A program made the translations under genes and the position numbers. Of a stretch of DNA of 64,000 nucleotides, positions 56,069 through 64,000 are shown one piece after another. Origin of the DNA: Sporosarcina thermotolerans. Its GTDB lineage: Bacteria > Bacillota > Bacilli > Bacillales_A > Planococcaceae. The stretch spans positions 1,418,001 through 1,482,000 of the forward strand of contig NZ_CP125968.1 of NCBI RefSeq assembly GCF_030067815.1, written 5' to 3'. Below the pieces are notes generated by a model. The model made no database searches, was not told the DNA's origin, and worked only from the letters and a program-made list of their open reading frames with translations. How positions within the stretch are numbered: the first letter of the stretch is position 1; each line of letters opens with the position of its first letter.

Positions 56069-56674
56069 ATGCATACATATACCTTAATTACACATAAGAA
56101 GTGGGTTTTCTTGAAACGACAACAAGTTTTGCTTATTAAACTCTCGGTAATGATGACCATTGTACTCCTACTGACGGGCTGCAGCAAGACAAGTACGGAT
56201 ATCGAAGAGTATCTGAACACGGGTACCGCAATGGACGCGGAAGCTAAAGACGTGATGCCCGCTCTTGACGAGTTGCCAGCATACAGGGACATCGATTACC
56301 GACATACGCAAAAAAAGATATTCCTCTTCGAAGCCAATTCGGTAGCACTTGTGGTCGAATATGACATGCAAACCTATGAAAGCGAAAAAGGGAAACTTGA
56401 AGAAGACTATATTATCTCCAACCAAAAAGCCGCGTCTGAAACAAGCGGTGATAATAGTAATCCGAATGTTGAGTTCTCACTTAACAGCTATGTATTCCGA
56501 GTGTTGGAGGGAAATGGTTATCCGAAATCCTTCGGGATGGTTGGCACTTCCGATGAACATCAACGCATCGCGTATTTGTATTTCTATGATTTTGATTTGG
56601 ACAAAATTGGTGAGCTAAATGACAAAAACCGCATGTCTAAATTCGTGGAAAGTTATTTTGACTATGATTTCTGA
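56069..56674 (+). CDS. Putative lipoprotein (DUF4947-like size)
   Basis: Up to 201 residues, lipobox VLLLTGCSKT after a hydrophobic segment (LLIKLSVMMTIVLL). The mature part has KDVMPALDELPAYRDIDYRH, KIFLFEANSVALVVEYDMQT and NGYPKSFGMVGTSDEHQRIA with DLDKIGELNDKNRMSKFVES at the end, a compact alpha/beta domain repeated in lipoproteins of Bacilli. Start uncertain: GGGGAATAATAG before ATG 56069, but a later start would give a normal-length signal. No specific function. Confidence 0.65.
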   Translation: MHTYTLITHKKWVFLKRQQVLLIKLSVMMTIVLLLTGCSKTSTDIEEYLNTGTAMDAEAKDVMPALDELPAYRDIDYRHTQKKIFLFEANSVALVVEYDMQTYESEKGKLEEDYIISNQKAASETSGDNSNPNVEFSLNSYVFRVLEGNGYPKSFGMVGTSDEHQRIAYLYFYDFDLDKIGELNDKNRMSKFVESYFDYDF

Positions 56675-56735
56675 TGTCTTTTCTCTATAGCAAAGATATA
56701 CTTAATTTTATTTTCGAGAGAAGATATACTTAAAA
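56675..56735. repeat. Dispersed hairpin repeat B, copy 4 (left arm shortened)
   Basis: GTCTTTTCTCTATAGCAAAG ATATACTTAATTTTATTTTC then AAGATATACTTAAAA. It begins directly after the lipoprotein stop codon. Confidence 0.75.
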
Positions 56736-56749
56736 TAGTTTTATTTTAA

Positions 56750-56809
56750 GTGTTACAAAATAGGTTATAGTTGAATTTCGAATTGTTTTAGAACCTGGTA
56801 CCCTTCACT
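56750..56809 (+). repeat. Dispersed repeat A copy
   Basis: GTGTTACAAAATAGGTTATA then GTTGAATTTCGAATTGTTTT and AGAACCTGGTACCC. It stands 15 bp after repeat B copy 4, so two families sit together. Confidence 0.75.
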
Positions 56810-56856
56810 AATTCATTAAGTAACTATCCAGCAACTATGGAACAAAGGGGGATTTT

Positions 56857-57207
56857 ATGTACAATGTGTTATATTTATATCCAGTCTTAAAACAGAAAAA
56901 GGATCGGTTTATAGAAATTAATAAAAAGGCATCTATTATTTATAAAGAATATGGTGCGATTGAAGATGATACTTACCAAAGCACTTTTATTAATGCAATG
57001 TACGGTTGTAAAGGGATAGGGTCATCGGTGGAACTGCAGGAAAATGAAATTTTGATGTGCTCAGTATCTACGTTCAATAATAAACATCATCATGATATCG
57101 TTATGGAGAAAGTCGACTCTGATTATCGAATTGAAGAACTATATAATGAGATGATTAAGGTTATTGATATGAGTCGAGTAGTTCGGGGTGAATTTGAAAA
57201 GGTTTAA
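56857..57207 (+). CDS. DUF1428-like protein
   Basis: 116 residues, ATG after AAAGGGGG. Ferredoxin-like alpha/beta barrel of the DUF1428/dimeric barrel type: YNVLYLYPVLKQKKDRFIEI, KKASIIYKEYGAIEDDTYQS, ENEILMCSVSTFNNKHHHDI and VMEKVDSDYRIEELYNEMIK follow the family pattern. Function unknown, cytoplasmic. A terminator follows. Confidence 0.6.
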   Translation: MYNVLYLYPVLKQKKDRFIEINKKASIIYKEYGAIEDDTYQSTFINAMYGCKGIGSSVELQENEILMCSVSTFNNKHHHDIVMEKVDSDYRIEELYNEMIKVIDMSRVVRGEFEKV

Positions 57208-57237
57208 CTAAAAAACAAAAAATGTTTTTTACGCGAA

Positions 57238-57285
57238 AAAGAAGCATGAATTTTCCGGTATGGAGGATTTATGCTTCTTTTTTAG
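57238..57285 (+). terminator. Terminator
   Basis: AAGAAGCATGAAT... and ...ATTTATGCTTCTTTTTT arms, T6. Confidence 0.75.
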
Positions 57286-57430
57286 GGACAAGTAGGACGA
57301 TTCAATAAATATACTAACCTTATTCCTAAGAAGTATTTTATATATATTTTAAATTCGTAAATTAACTGCAATTTAGGCTTTTACTTGATATTATAGTAGA
57401 AGGTGAATTGTTAGATAAGGAGTGAAAAGA

Positions 57431-58731
57431 TTGAAAGCGATTCGTGTGGATTATTCACCGAACATAAACGGTGTTGTACAAATTCCAGGTTCCAAAAATA
57501 GCTCATTGGCTCTACTTGCAGCAGCTTGTCTTTCTGATGAAACGATAACCTTTAAAGGCATACCAAATATAGCTGATTTCCGCGTAATTTGTGAAATGGG
57601 AGAAGAAGTTGGACTGACAATTAAACGTGATCTAACTGGGGATGTTTCCATTGATCCGAGGTCGATATCTTCAACCGATTTCGATTCCGAAAAGTCTTCT
57701 TCATTCAGGACTGCTTATTATTTTGTAGGTGCATTACTTGCGAAATACGGAAAAGTGTCAGTAGGGTATCCTGGTGGTGATAATTTCGTCAGCCGGCCAA
57801 TCGATCAGCATATAAAGGCTTTAGAAATGATGGGGGCTAAGTTTACGTATCATAAAGACTACTATGAAGTTGAGGCTAAGGAATTGCATGGTGCAACTAT
57901 TTATTTTGATACGATTACTTCTGGTGCAACGATAAATGCAATGTTAGCTGCTGTAAGGGCAAAAGGTAAGACGGTGCTGTTAAATGCTGCGCGTGATCCA
58001 GAGGTAATTGATACAGCAATTTTTCTAAAAACAATTGGTGCGAATATAAGTGGGGCTGGAACGGATACGATTCGTATCATTGGTGTAAATCAGTTAACTG
58101 GTGGAACCCATCGTGTAATTCCGGATCGGCTAATAGCGGGTTCATTCTTAATTGCCGCTGGTGTAGCGGGGGGAGTGTAACGGTGACAGATGTCATCCCG
58201 GAGCATCTTGGATCCTGCATTGCGAAGCTCGAAGAAATCGGATTGGAGATTGATGTTCGGGATAACTCCGTTACTGCAAGTTCAACAGGAAAACTCTTTG
58301 CGTCACGAATTCGAACGGGTATGTACCCAAGTTTTGCAACAGATTTACAGCAACCAATGACAACCTTATTTACTCAAGCTTCAGGGAAAAGTATTAGCGG
58401 AAAAAATCTATCCGAATCGTTTTCAGCATGTCGGTCAACTGAGAAAAATGGAGCGGACATTCGAGTGCGATCAGGAGTTGCTTTTGTTAAAGGAAAAAGC
58501 AATCTGATAGGTACTACCGTTTCTGCTTCAGATATTCGTGCTGGTATTTCATTGATCCTTGCGGGAATGGTTGCAGAAGGTACTACCTACATTACCGGTG
58601 TTGAGCATATTGAACGCGGTTACGAAGATGCCGTAAATGCTTTTCAATCGGTAGGGGTACAGATTACTAAAGAAGATATTAACTATAAATTTAACAACCC
58701 GTTTTACGGGAATGCTCAAAAAGGTTGTTAA
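57431..58731 (+). CDS. UDP-N-acetylglucosamine 1-carboxyvinyltransferase paralogue, Cys-to-Asp active site (frameshifted)
   Basis: MurA-type enolpyruvyl transferase, the first step of peptidoglycan precursor synthesis from PEP. TTG 57431 lies 9 bases after AAGGAG. Seen: IPGSKNSSLALLAAACLSDE (Lys22, Asn23), EKSSSFRTAYYFVGALLAKY, GYPGGDNFVSRPIDQHIKAL, MYPSFATDLQQPM (catalytic Asp) and VSASDIRAGISLILAGMVAE. The loop Cys115 of E. coli MurA is Asp here (GGD instead of GGC), the change that makes mycobacterial MurA fosfomycin-resistant. The frame breaks at 58180; one more G in GGGGGG (AAGVAGGSVTVTDVIPEHLG) gives about 433 residues, normal length. Probably an additional paralogue beside the housekeeping murA. 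Confidence 0.85.
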
Positions 58732-58734
58732 ATT

Positions 58735-58785
58735 AAGAATCACGGCTAAGCAAATCAAAAGCTTAGTCCTTTCTTTGATTCTTTT
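58735..58785 (+). terminator. Terminator after the MurA-like gene
   Basis: AAGAATCACGGCTAAGC pairs imperfectly with GCTTAGTCC...TTTGATTCTT, T4 following. Confidence 0.6.
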
Positions 58786-58835
58786 ATAAACCGTAGCGTT
58801 AATTATAGAAAATAACAAAACATGGGGGCTTGGAT

Positions 58836-59710
58836 ATGTGGGTACAACGTTTTATCGAAACAGCACGAGGAAGTTTCGAGGTTTTTGAAAAAGGGGAAGG
58901 AGAGCCGTTAGCCGTCACTCATCTATACAGTGAATTCGATGAACGGGGAAATGCGTTCGCAAATCCATTCACGGAACATCATCATGTCTACCTCATCAAT
59001 TTGCGAGGGACCGGGAAATCGATAGGTGCGCAAACAGAAGAGCAATATAGCATGAAAGAATCCGTATTGGACTTGGAAGCGATACGGGAAGGACTAAACT
59101 TACCAAAATGGGGCTTTGCGGGACATTCGACAGGGGGCATGTTAGCTCTTGTGTATGCTGTGATGAGAGAGGAATCATTAACGAAAATCATTGCTGGTGG
59201 AGCTGCAGCAAGTGTTGAATATAGTGCAGATCCAGGCAGTATTTATTGCCATGAAAACCCGAACTTCGAACGGATTATTGAAATAATGAATCGAATGGAT
59301 ACACCAGACGTGTCATTGGAGGAAAGAAAAGCTTTAGGCCGTGAATGGAATTTGATGTCTTTTCATTCTGAGGAGAAATGGAGTCGGCTTTTAAGAAGCC
59401 AAATAGCGGCAAGACAGTTGGGGATCGATTGACGTATTTCAGGAAAGTGGACTGCAAGACGTATGATGTCAGGGAAGAGTTGAAGAGTGTTTTCGTGCCG
59501 GCTTTTGTATATGCAGGCAAGCATGATGCACAATGCCCGCATAAATTCGGCATTGAAATAGCGGAATGCCTTCCGAACGCGACATTCACTTCATTCGAAC
59601 ATAGCAATCATTATCCATTTTTTGAGGAAGAAGACCAATTTGATGAATTCGTAAGAAGTACGTTGAATCTTATTAGTAAAGCTCCTTCAAATGAAACTAC
59701 CGAAAATTAA
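58836..59710 (+). CDS. Alpha/beta hydrolase, proline iminopeptidase-like (frameshifted)
   Basis: Serine hydrolase of the proline iminopeptidase/haloalkane-dehalogenase-like family. Oxyanion-side motif LRGTGKS, nucleophile GHSTGG, acid in YAGKHDAQCP and His in FEHSNHYPFFEEE. The first frame ends at 59432 and the second runs to 59710; one more A near 59376 (AAAATGG) restores EEKMESAFKKPNSGKTVGDR and about 290 residues. ATG 58836 after GGGGG. Substrate unknown. Confidence 0.82.
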
Positions 59711-59786
59711 AAGATTGATTTGATGACTCTTTTTCTTTTAATATTGTACAATAATCCAAATCAAAAGATATGGAGCGTGTAGACAT

Positions 59787-59966
59787 ATGAACAATAATTC
59801 TATTGCTAATCTATCGTTTATTATCTGTGCTGTTATCTTATTAAATAACTTTACAGCCCTTTTTGTAAATACAGAAATTTCCAAAACAACATTTAATATG
59901 TCTATAATATTGATGATTGTATTATTAATAAATGGTATTGTACATAAAAGAAGAGCTAGTAAATAA
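59787..59966 (+). CDS. Small two-helix membrane protein
   Basis: 59 residues MNNNSIANLSFIICAVILLN, NFTALFVNTEISKTTFNMSI and ILMIVLLINGIVHKRRASK; GGAGCG precedes the ATG. Two hydrophobic segments and a basic end. No family recognised. Confidence 0.55.
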   Translation: MNNNSIANLSFIICAVILLNNFTALFVNTEISKTTFNMSIILMIVLLINGIVHKRRASK

Positions 59967-60207
59967 TTACTTATACTTTGAATATAAAAGGATTGATAAA
60001 ATATACAAAATAAATCTAGAGATTGTGAAAGATTCTACTTCAACGGGTTTAGTTCAATAAGGACAGTAAAATATTTCACCAAAAAACACTCAATTTGAGC
60101 GTTTTTATTTGTTTTTTATATAGATATTTCACTGTTGAAATATATGCTGATTAACCTGTTATTTACTTTGTTAATTGCGATTTTCTCCCTATCAACCGAA
60201 CCCGTTA
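59967..60207. other. Spacer with terminator
   Basis: A hairpin AACACTC AATTT GAGCGTT followed by TTTATTTG at about 60086-60110. Nothing else recognised. Confidence 0.45.
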
Positions 60208-60588
60208 TTAAAATTCCCTACCCTTTTTTCTAAAATAACTTCTTTTTATATTTTCAAGTCCCATCATAAAATTGTTTTGCTCACTCTCCGAAGGCGTATG
60301 TGAACCATATCGAATAGCATTGTAAGTCGACATGATGTGTTCGTTTTTCTCCCACCGCATACGCGAATACCATTCTTTTACAGTCTCCTCATGAAACCGA
60401 TGCTATTTAGACTTTTGCGCTTCCTTCTCGAATCGTTCGAATGACTTTCGAACTTCATCTCTTGCGGACGAATAATCATACAACATTTTTCGTTGCTCTG
60501 TTCCTTGTTTCCTTTTACCTTTGCAATTGTAGTTTTTTGCTGAACAGTTCGCACAGGCACCAAAAAACCATTTGGACAGCCCTGACAT
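60208..60588 (-). pseudogene. Hypothetical gene with an in-frame amber stop
   Basis: From ATG 60588 the frame reads MSGLSKWFFGACANCSAKNY, NCKGKRKQGTEQRKMLYDYS, SARDEVRKSFERFEKEAQKS K then TAG at about 60403, and continues in the same frame HRFHEETVKEWYSRMRWEKN, EHIMSTYNAIRYGSHTPSES, EQNNFMMGLENIKRSYFRKK GREF to TAA at 60208. The single TAG splits a 126-codon protein. Four Cys near the start may bind metal. No family recognised. A nonsense mutation or sequence error is more likely than readthrough. Confidence 0.5.
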
Positions 60589-60638
60589 TTCTCAATATCT
60601 CGCATTTACTATTATGGAGAAGATAGGAGGTGAATCAA

Positions 60639-60959
60639 ATGGCGCTTTCCCTTATTAATATTAATGTGAACGTCACAGGCATTTCGACAAGGTTTTTCAA
60701 TGTACTAGCAGCAACTTTACCTGTCGTCGATGGGACAACCGTACTTGCATCTGCATTTTTGGATGACAGTGGAAATGCTGCAACTGCTTTTCCAGTTGTA
60801 ACGAATGGTTACTATAACCTCTATTTAAACGGTGTACTACAAGAGGGCGATTCGTATACAATAACTGCAACAGAATTGACCTTTAATGGTGTCACTGGCA
60901 GTATACCTCCTAGAACTCCATTAATTGTAGAAGCTGTAGAATTGGTAACAGTAGTTTAA
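60639..60959 (+). CDS. DUF4183 exosporium-type protein
   Basis: 106 residues from ATG 60639 with AGGAGGTGAA upstream. ILNVNVTG-type N terminus (ALSLININVNVTGISTRFFN) and the DUF4183 core: FPVVTNGYYNLYLNGVLQEG, SYTITATELTFNGVTGSIPP and TPLIVEAVELVTV. The domain occurs in exosporium proteins of Bacillus and Clostridium, often with collagen-like tails; here it stands alone. It is the last member of the spore-surface gene set. Confidence 0.8.
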   Translation: MALSLININVNVTGISTRFFNVLAATLPVVDGTTVLASAFLDDSGNAATAFPVVTNGYYNLYLNGVLQEGDSYTITATELTFNGVTGSIPPRTPLIVEAVELVTVV

Positions 60960-61045
60960 TGAATCGATCCTTTTTTGTTATATGGGACAACTGTTTGCAT
61001 GCGATTAGGTAGCTTAATTGGTCGTAAATACAGCTCAACATTTCA

Positions 61046-61092
61046 AATCCCCTCTAAATCCTTTTCACGGCTCTGGAGGGGATTTCTTCATC
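61046..61092 (+). terminator. Terminator after the DUF4183 gene
   Basis: AAATCCCCTCT and GGAGGGGATTT arms, TC-rich tail. 61093-61370 holds further repeat C relics (AGTTGAATAAGAAGG, GGAGTGCTTAAATTGA, GTTCAACTGAAAGGGG) and no gene. Confidence 0.7.
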
Positions 61093-61370
61093 AAGAACTA
61101 CTCATTTCAAGTTGTTTCTCGATTACCAATATCTGGCTGACTTTTAATACGAAAGGAGCAGGATAGTTGAATAAGAAGGTATATTTTAAAGACTGTCGAA
61201 ATATTAAAGACGTAAAGGTTTAACGTTGTTCATCTAAGAATAAACGTTCCTAATTTAGTTATCATAAGGAGTGCTTAAATTGACTGTACATAGTAGATTA
61301 CTTTATTTGAAGATCGTTTAGTTTGTTAAGCTGCTCTATTTCTTGTTCAACTGAAAGGGGAAAAGTAGTT

Positions 61371-61508
61371 ATGCAAATACCTTGGATTGTAATTTTAGGA
61401 CCTATTATAGTGATTTGGATATTATTATTTATCTTCTATAAGCTTATTAAAGAACATATAGACGAGCGTTTTGAGGAAATGAAAAAATGGATGAAAGAAA
61501 ATCAATAA
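61371..61508 (+). CDS. Single-helix small membrane protein
   Basis: 45 residues MQIPWIVILGPIIVIWILLF, IFYKLIKEHIDERFEEMKKW and MKENQ with AAAGGGG upstream. One helix followed by an amphipathic charged helix, like small phage-holin-type or stress peptides. Its ribosome site lies within repeat C. No family assigned. Confidence 0.55.
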   Translation: MQIPWIVILGPIIVIWILLFIFYKLIKEHIDERFEEMKKWMKENQ

Positions 61509-61567
61509 TCTGGCCAGTTTGAGAGTGTTTTATTGCTAAATGAGTGACACTTTGCTTGGAGGTACTT

Positions 61568-62224
61568 ATGAAAATTCACTATTATTTAGGTTGGTTTAAT
61601 AATTTATTTCCAGAGAATTTAGGTAGGGTGATACAGGAGGATATAACTGATAGAAAATCGCTTGCTATGATTAGCTCGAATCCATCTAATTATGAAGATG
61701 ATGGTGGTACTGAACGCTCGTGGCTTGACCAGGCCGGCATAATGTTTGATGAATATCATTTAATTAATTATCGCGTACAGAAGGAAGATGCCCAAACGAT
61801 AATTCAAAACGCTTCAGTCATTTTCTTATTGGGTGGCAATATTCTTAATCAAAATAGTTTTTTGATGGAGTATGAATTATCGGATCTGATTAAAAAATGC
61901 AACGCCGTTGTGATGGGAGCAAGCGCTGGAGCAATCAACATGTCCGCTAAATTTTTATGCTCGAAAAACTTTGGAGATGAAGTTGTAATGAATTCTGTTT
62001 ACGAGGGAATCGGTCTTGACAATTTTTCCGTCCTGTCTCATTTTGACCTTGAAAATAACATTGAACTGGTTCAAAGCGAACTATCTCCCCTATCGGAAGA
62101 AATACATATTTATGCTTCGAACAAAGATTGCGCTGTACGTGTAAAGGGAGACAAAATCGATGTTTTTGGCAATGTTTTTTTAATTTCGAACTCAAAGATT
62201 CGGAAATTGGATGAAACGCTCTAA
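61568..62224 (+). CDS. Peptidase S51 (dipeptidase E-like)
   Basis: 218 residues from ATG 61568 (GGAGGTACTT upstream). Class I glutamine amidotransferase-like fold; nucleophile Ser in VVMGASAGAINMSA, with LLGGNILNQ and the His/Glu side VLSHFDLENN. S51 enzymes cleave Asp-X dipeptides or related small peptides in the cytoplasm. A 3' fragment of a second copy lies at 63586. Confidence 0.88.
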   Translation: MKIHYYLGWFNNLFPENLGRVIQEDITDRKSLAMISSNPSNYEDDGGTERSWLDQAGIMFDEYHLINYRVQKEDAQTIIQNASVIFLLGGNILNQNSFLMEYELSDLIKKCNAVVMGASAGAINMSAKFLCSKNFGDEVVMNSVYEGIGLDNFSVLSHFDLENNIELVQSELSPLSEEIHIYASNKDCAVRVKGDKIDVFGNVFLISNSKIRKLDETL

Positions 62225-62227
62225 AAG

Positions 62228-62347
62228 GAATTGAATTAGACATTACACTCGAACTTGAAAACCATCTTTCAGAAGTCCATAAATGTATTGGTACTATTGA
62301 AGAATTCGTAGAAAAAGTCATATCAGACCAAGTTAGTAAATATTAGG
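62228..62347 (+). pseudogene. C-terminal gene fragment
   Basis: Frame without start: GIELDITLELENHLSEVHKC, IGTIEEFVEKVISDQVSKY then stop. Helical; no family recognised. It follows directly on the S51 gene, in another frame. Confidence 0.35.
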
Positions 62348-62360
62348 GAGGCTTCTCTCA

Positions 62361-62567
62361 TTGGCTAATAAAAATGTTCAAAAATTTGCATGGTTGCTTC
62401 TTGCTATATTAGGTTTTGGTAATGGTGTTCTGACACTAACTTTTTATGAACAAAGTACTTTGTCAATTTTAATAGGTGCTATGCAAATAGGTGGTGGAAT
62501 TATTCTTTTAATAGTTTTACATATGGTTTTCAAGAAAAAGAGAATGGGAAATCCATTTGACCTTTAG
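62361..62567 (+). CDS. Two-helix membrane protein
   Basis: 68 residues from TTG 62361 (GGGAGG upstream): FAWLLLAILGFGNGVLTLTF and IGAMQIGGGIILLIVLHMVF helices with basic end KKKRMGNPFDL. Related in layout to the next gene. No family recognised. Confidence 0.55.
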   Translation: MANKNVQKFAWLLLAILGFGNGVLTLTFYEQSTLSILIGAMQIGGGIILLIVLHMVFKKKRMGNPFDL

Positions 62568-62604
62568 AAGATAGGTACAGAAGATAATGAAAGAGTGATA
62601 CAAA

Positions 62605-62817
62605 TTGAATAAAAATAATAAATCTTACGTAGATCCATTTGTAATAGTAATGATGAGTATCAGTGCAGTCTTAATAGGGTTAGGTGGTGTTGTACGATTA
62701 TTCAATAATGAATTTTTATTTGGAGTACCTCAAGTAATAGTAGGGTTTGTTGGTGGAATTTTAGGATTTATACAATATCGGTTAATTAAAAAACAAGGAA
62801 GAAATAGTTCTAATTAA
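62605..62817 (+). CDS. Two-helix membrane protein
   Basis: 70 residues from TTG 62605: FVIVMMSISAVLIGLGGVVR and QVIVGFVGGILGFIQYRLIK. 37 bp after the previous small membrane gene; probably one unit. No family recognised. Confidence 0.55.
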   Translation: MNKNNKSYVDPFVIVMMSISAVLIGLGGVVRLFNNEFLFGVPQVIVGFVGGILGFIQYRLIKKQGRNSSN

Positions 62818-62859
62818 AGTAACGGGTGCTTTACTTAAAGATCATGGAGTTAGTATAGA

Positions 62860-63588
62860 TGTATGGACACAAGTAAGTTAAGTCTCTATCCTAATAAATA
62901 GAGAGGACGTGTCCGGAATGAAACAAAAACGTTATAACCAGGAATTCAAACAAACAATCGTCGAACTCTACAGATCTGGCACATCTGTGAGTGATCTCAA
63001 CCGTGAATATGGTGTATCTGAAGTAACAATCTATAAATGGATTAAAGCCCATTCCCCAATTGAAAATGGTGGGGGCTTAACACCCGCTGAAATTGCGGAA
63101 ATTCAAAAGGAAAACCTTCGTCTTCAACAGGAGGTAGAAATCCTAAAAAAGGCTATGACCATATTCGCGAAAAAGTGACCGACCAAGAGATTATTGACCA
63201 CATCAATTTAGAAAAGGAAAACCATCCTGTTCAAGTTTTGTGTGAAGTGCTCGATATGCCAAGAAGCACGTATTATCAATCATTTCATAAAGTAAAATCT
63301 TCGTCTGAAATTGAAAACGAAGCGATTTTAGAGCGCATAAAAATTATTCATGCGGAGAGTAAAGGCCGCTACGGCGCGCCTAAAATTCATCACTTTCTTG
63401 AAAAGGAAGGTTTCACAGTCAGCTTAAAACGAGTCCAGCGCATTATGAAGGCAGAAGGAATCCGATCTACCATCACAAAGAAATACCGTCCAGCATCATC
63501 GAATAGCCAAATAGAAGAACGCGATAATTTATTGGAACAGGATTTTGAAACTACGACAATTAACGAAAAATGGGTTGCTGATATTCCT
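62860..63588 (+). mobile_element. IS3-family element, right part lost
   Basis: The left end TGTATGGACACAAGTAAGTT is a plausible terminal repeat (TG start). orfA and orfB overlap as in IS3 elements. The element stops inside orfB near 63588, where it is fused to an S51-peptidase fragment, so no right end is present. Confidence 0.75.
62918..63178 (+). CDS. IS3-family transposase OrfA
   Basis: 86 residues from ATG 62918 (GAGAGGA upstream): helix-turn-helix KRYNQEFKQTIVELYRSGTS, VSDLNREYGVSEVTIYKWIK and a leucine-zipper-like end LQQEVEILKKAMTIFAKK. It overlaps orfB by 4 bases; the AAAAAG before the stop is a possible slippery site for -1 frameshifting to OrfAB. Confidence 0.88.
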   Translation: MKQKRYNQEFKQTIVELYRSGTSVSDLNREYGVSEVTIYKWIKAHSPIENGGGLTPAEIAEIQKENLRLQQEVEILKKAMTIFAKK

Positions 63589-63621
63589 ATCGGAAGAAAT
63601 AGATATTTATGCTTCGAATAA
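63175..63621 (+). pseudogene. IS3-family transposase OrfB, truncated and fused
   Basis: N-terminal part of OrfB: HPVQVLCEVLDMPRSTYYQS, RIKIIHAESKGRYGAPKIHH and KRVQRIMKAEGIRSTITKKY up to TINEKWVADI, where the first catalytic Asp of the DDE core is just reached. The rest of the frame (PIGRNRYLCFE) comes from the S51-peptidase fragment. The two other catalytic residues are gone. Confidence 0.88.
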
Positions 63622-63721
63622 AGATTGCGCTGTACGTGTAAAGGGAGACAAAATCGATGTTTTTGGCAATGTTTTTTTAATCTCCAACTCACAGATTCAG
63701 AAATTGGACGAGACGCTTTAA
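63586..63721 (+). pseudogene. 3' fragment of a second S51-peptidase gene
   Basis: About 135 bp nearly identical to 62091-62224 (CCTATCGGAAGAAATA, GCGCTGTACGTGTAAAGGGA, CAAAATCGATGTTTTTGGCA). It is joined to the broken IS3 element. Confidence 0.88.
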
Positions 63722-63767
63722 AAGTCGTACAGCCCAAGAATTGGTAAACTAACAGAATTAGCTTTTA

Positions 63768-63816
63768 GGAAGGTTTCCCATTAGTTCGATGAACTTTTGA
63801 GAAGCCTTCTTTTTCC
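63768..63816 (+). terminator. Terminator
   Basis: GGAAGG and CCTTCT arms with inner AGTTCGATGAACT stem, T5 following. Confidence 0.6.
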
Positions 63817-63880
63817 CTGCATGCAAATAGGCATCAACTAATATAATCCAATAGTGTGCAAGAAGGGAGGTTAGGAACTA

Positions 63881-64000
63881 ATGGTGACTAAACAATACGA
63901 CAAGATATTTAGCCGAATAGTGAAATCAAAGCAAATACATGAGTCTGTTCTATTTATCCAAAACAGAAATGGGGATTTTTCATACAAAAATGAGTATGGG
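63881..64000 (+). CDS. Serine hydrolase / class C beta-lactamase-like protein, 5' end only
   Basis: Starts at ATG 63881 with GGGAGG upstream and runs off the window. The 40 visible residues (MVTKQYDKIFSRIVKSKQIH, ESVLFIQNRNGDFSYKNEYG) match the start of serine hydrolases of the beta-lactamase/PBP4* type. The SxxK motif would lie outside the window. Confidence 0.65.
   Translation, partial: MVTKQYDKIFSRIVKSKQIHESVLFIQNRNGDFSYKNEYG

Noticed and set aside
60975..61166. 63-codon plus-strand frame
   Set aside because: It crosses the terminator behind the DUF4183 gene and has no ribosome site.

Overview
The window comes from the chromosome of a low-GC, spore-forming member of the Bacillales. The secG - carboxylesterase - rnr - smpB - ssrA order, strong AGGAGG-type ribosome sites with many TTG starts, and a large set of spore-surface genes fit the Planococcaceae (for example Sporosarcina) best; the genus is an inference. 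No rRNA, tRNA or CRISPR array was seen.

Layout. 1-4.66 kb is core: secG, an esterase, RNase R, SmpB and the tmRNA gene ssrA. From the 3' end of ssrA to about 19.73 kb lies an accessory island. Its limits are suggested by three copies of the ssrA 3' end (4635, 6274, 19707). It holds a HipA-like kinase cassette, a second 5'-truncated ssrA, an ISL3-type IS with 8-bp target duplication, an ABC importer operon with a phosphodiesterase and a PHP-family phosphoesterase, an Ada/AraC regulator with an EamA transporter, a dead serine recombinase, and a DsbA-like/TrxB pair. 19.7-26.4 kb carries a polysaccharide deacetylase, an HxlR regulator facing a flavin oxidoreductase operon, a VOC protein, a putative holin-like type I toxin and small lipoproteins.

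26.4-43 kb holds cell-envelope and miscellaneous genes: a bifunctional PBP, an LTA synthase, a threonine aldolase-like enzyme, lipoproteins, inositol monophosphatase, AHSA1, GNAT, CPT-like kinase and CcsB. Pieces of this segment recur, rearranged and partly broken, between 43.2 and 51.8 kb, so an ancestral duplication was scrambled. Placed among those pieces and continuing to 61 kb is a spore-surface gene set: a BclA-like trimer domain, a Cys-rich duplicated protein, two seven-repeat YVTN beta-propellers (one with a collagen-like leader), a DUF3992/Ena-like protein divergent from two tandem Ena-like pilus subunits, two jelly-roll/fibre-like proteins and a DUF4183 protein. Together they look like an endospore appendage and exosporium locus outside the B. 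cereus group, the most notable system here. 56-64 kb adds a MurA paralogue with an active-site Cys to Asp change, an alpha/beta hydrolase, an S51 peptidase, a broken IS3 element and the start of a serine hydrolase.

Two cautions. Many conserved genes carry single-base frameshifts, often explained by one missing base in a short homopolymer, so sequencing error is likely; I give the restored product for each. Four families of dispersed hairpin repeats (called A to D here) lie throughout the intergenic regions and sometimes truncate genes.
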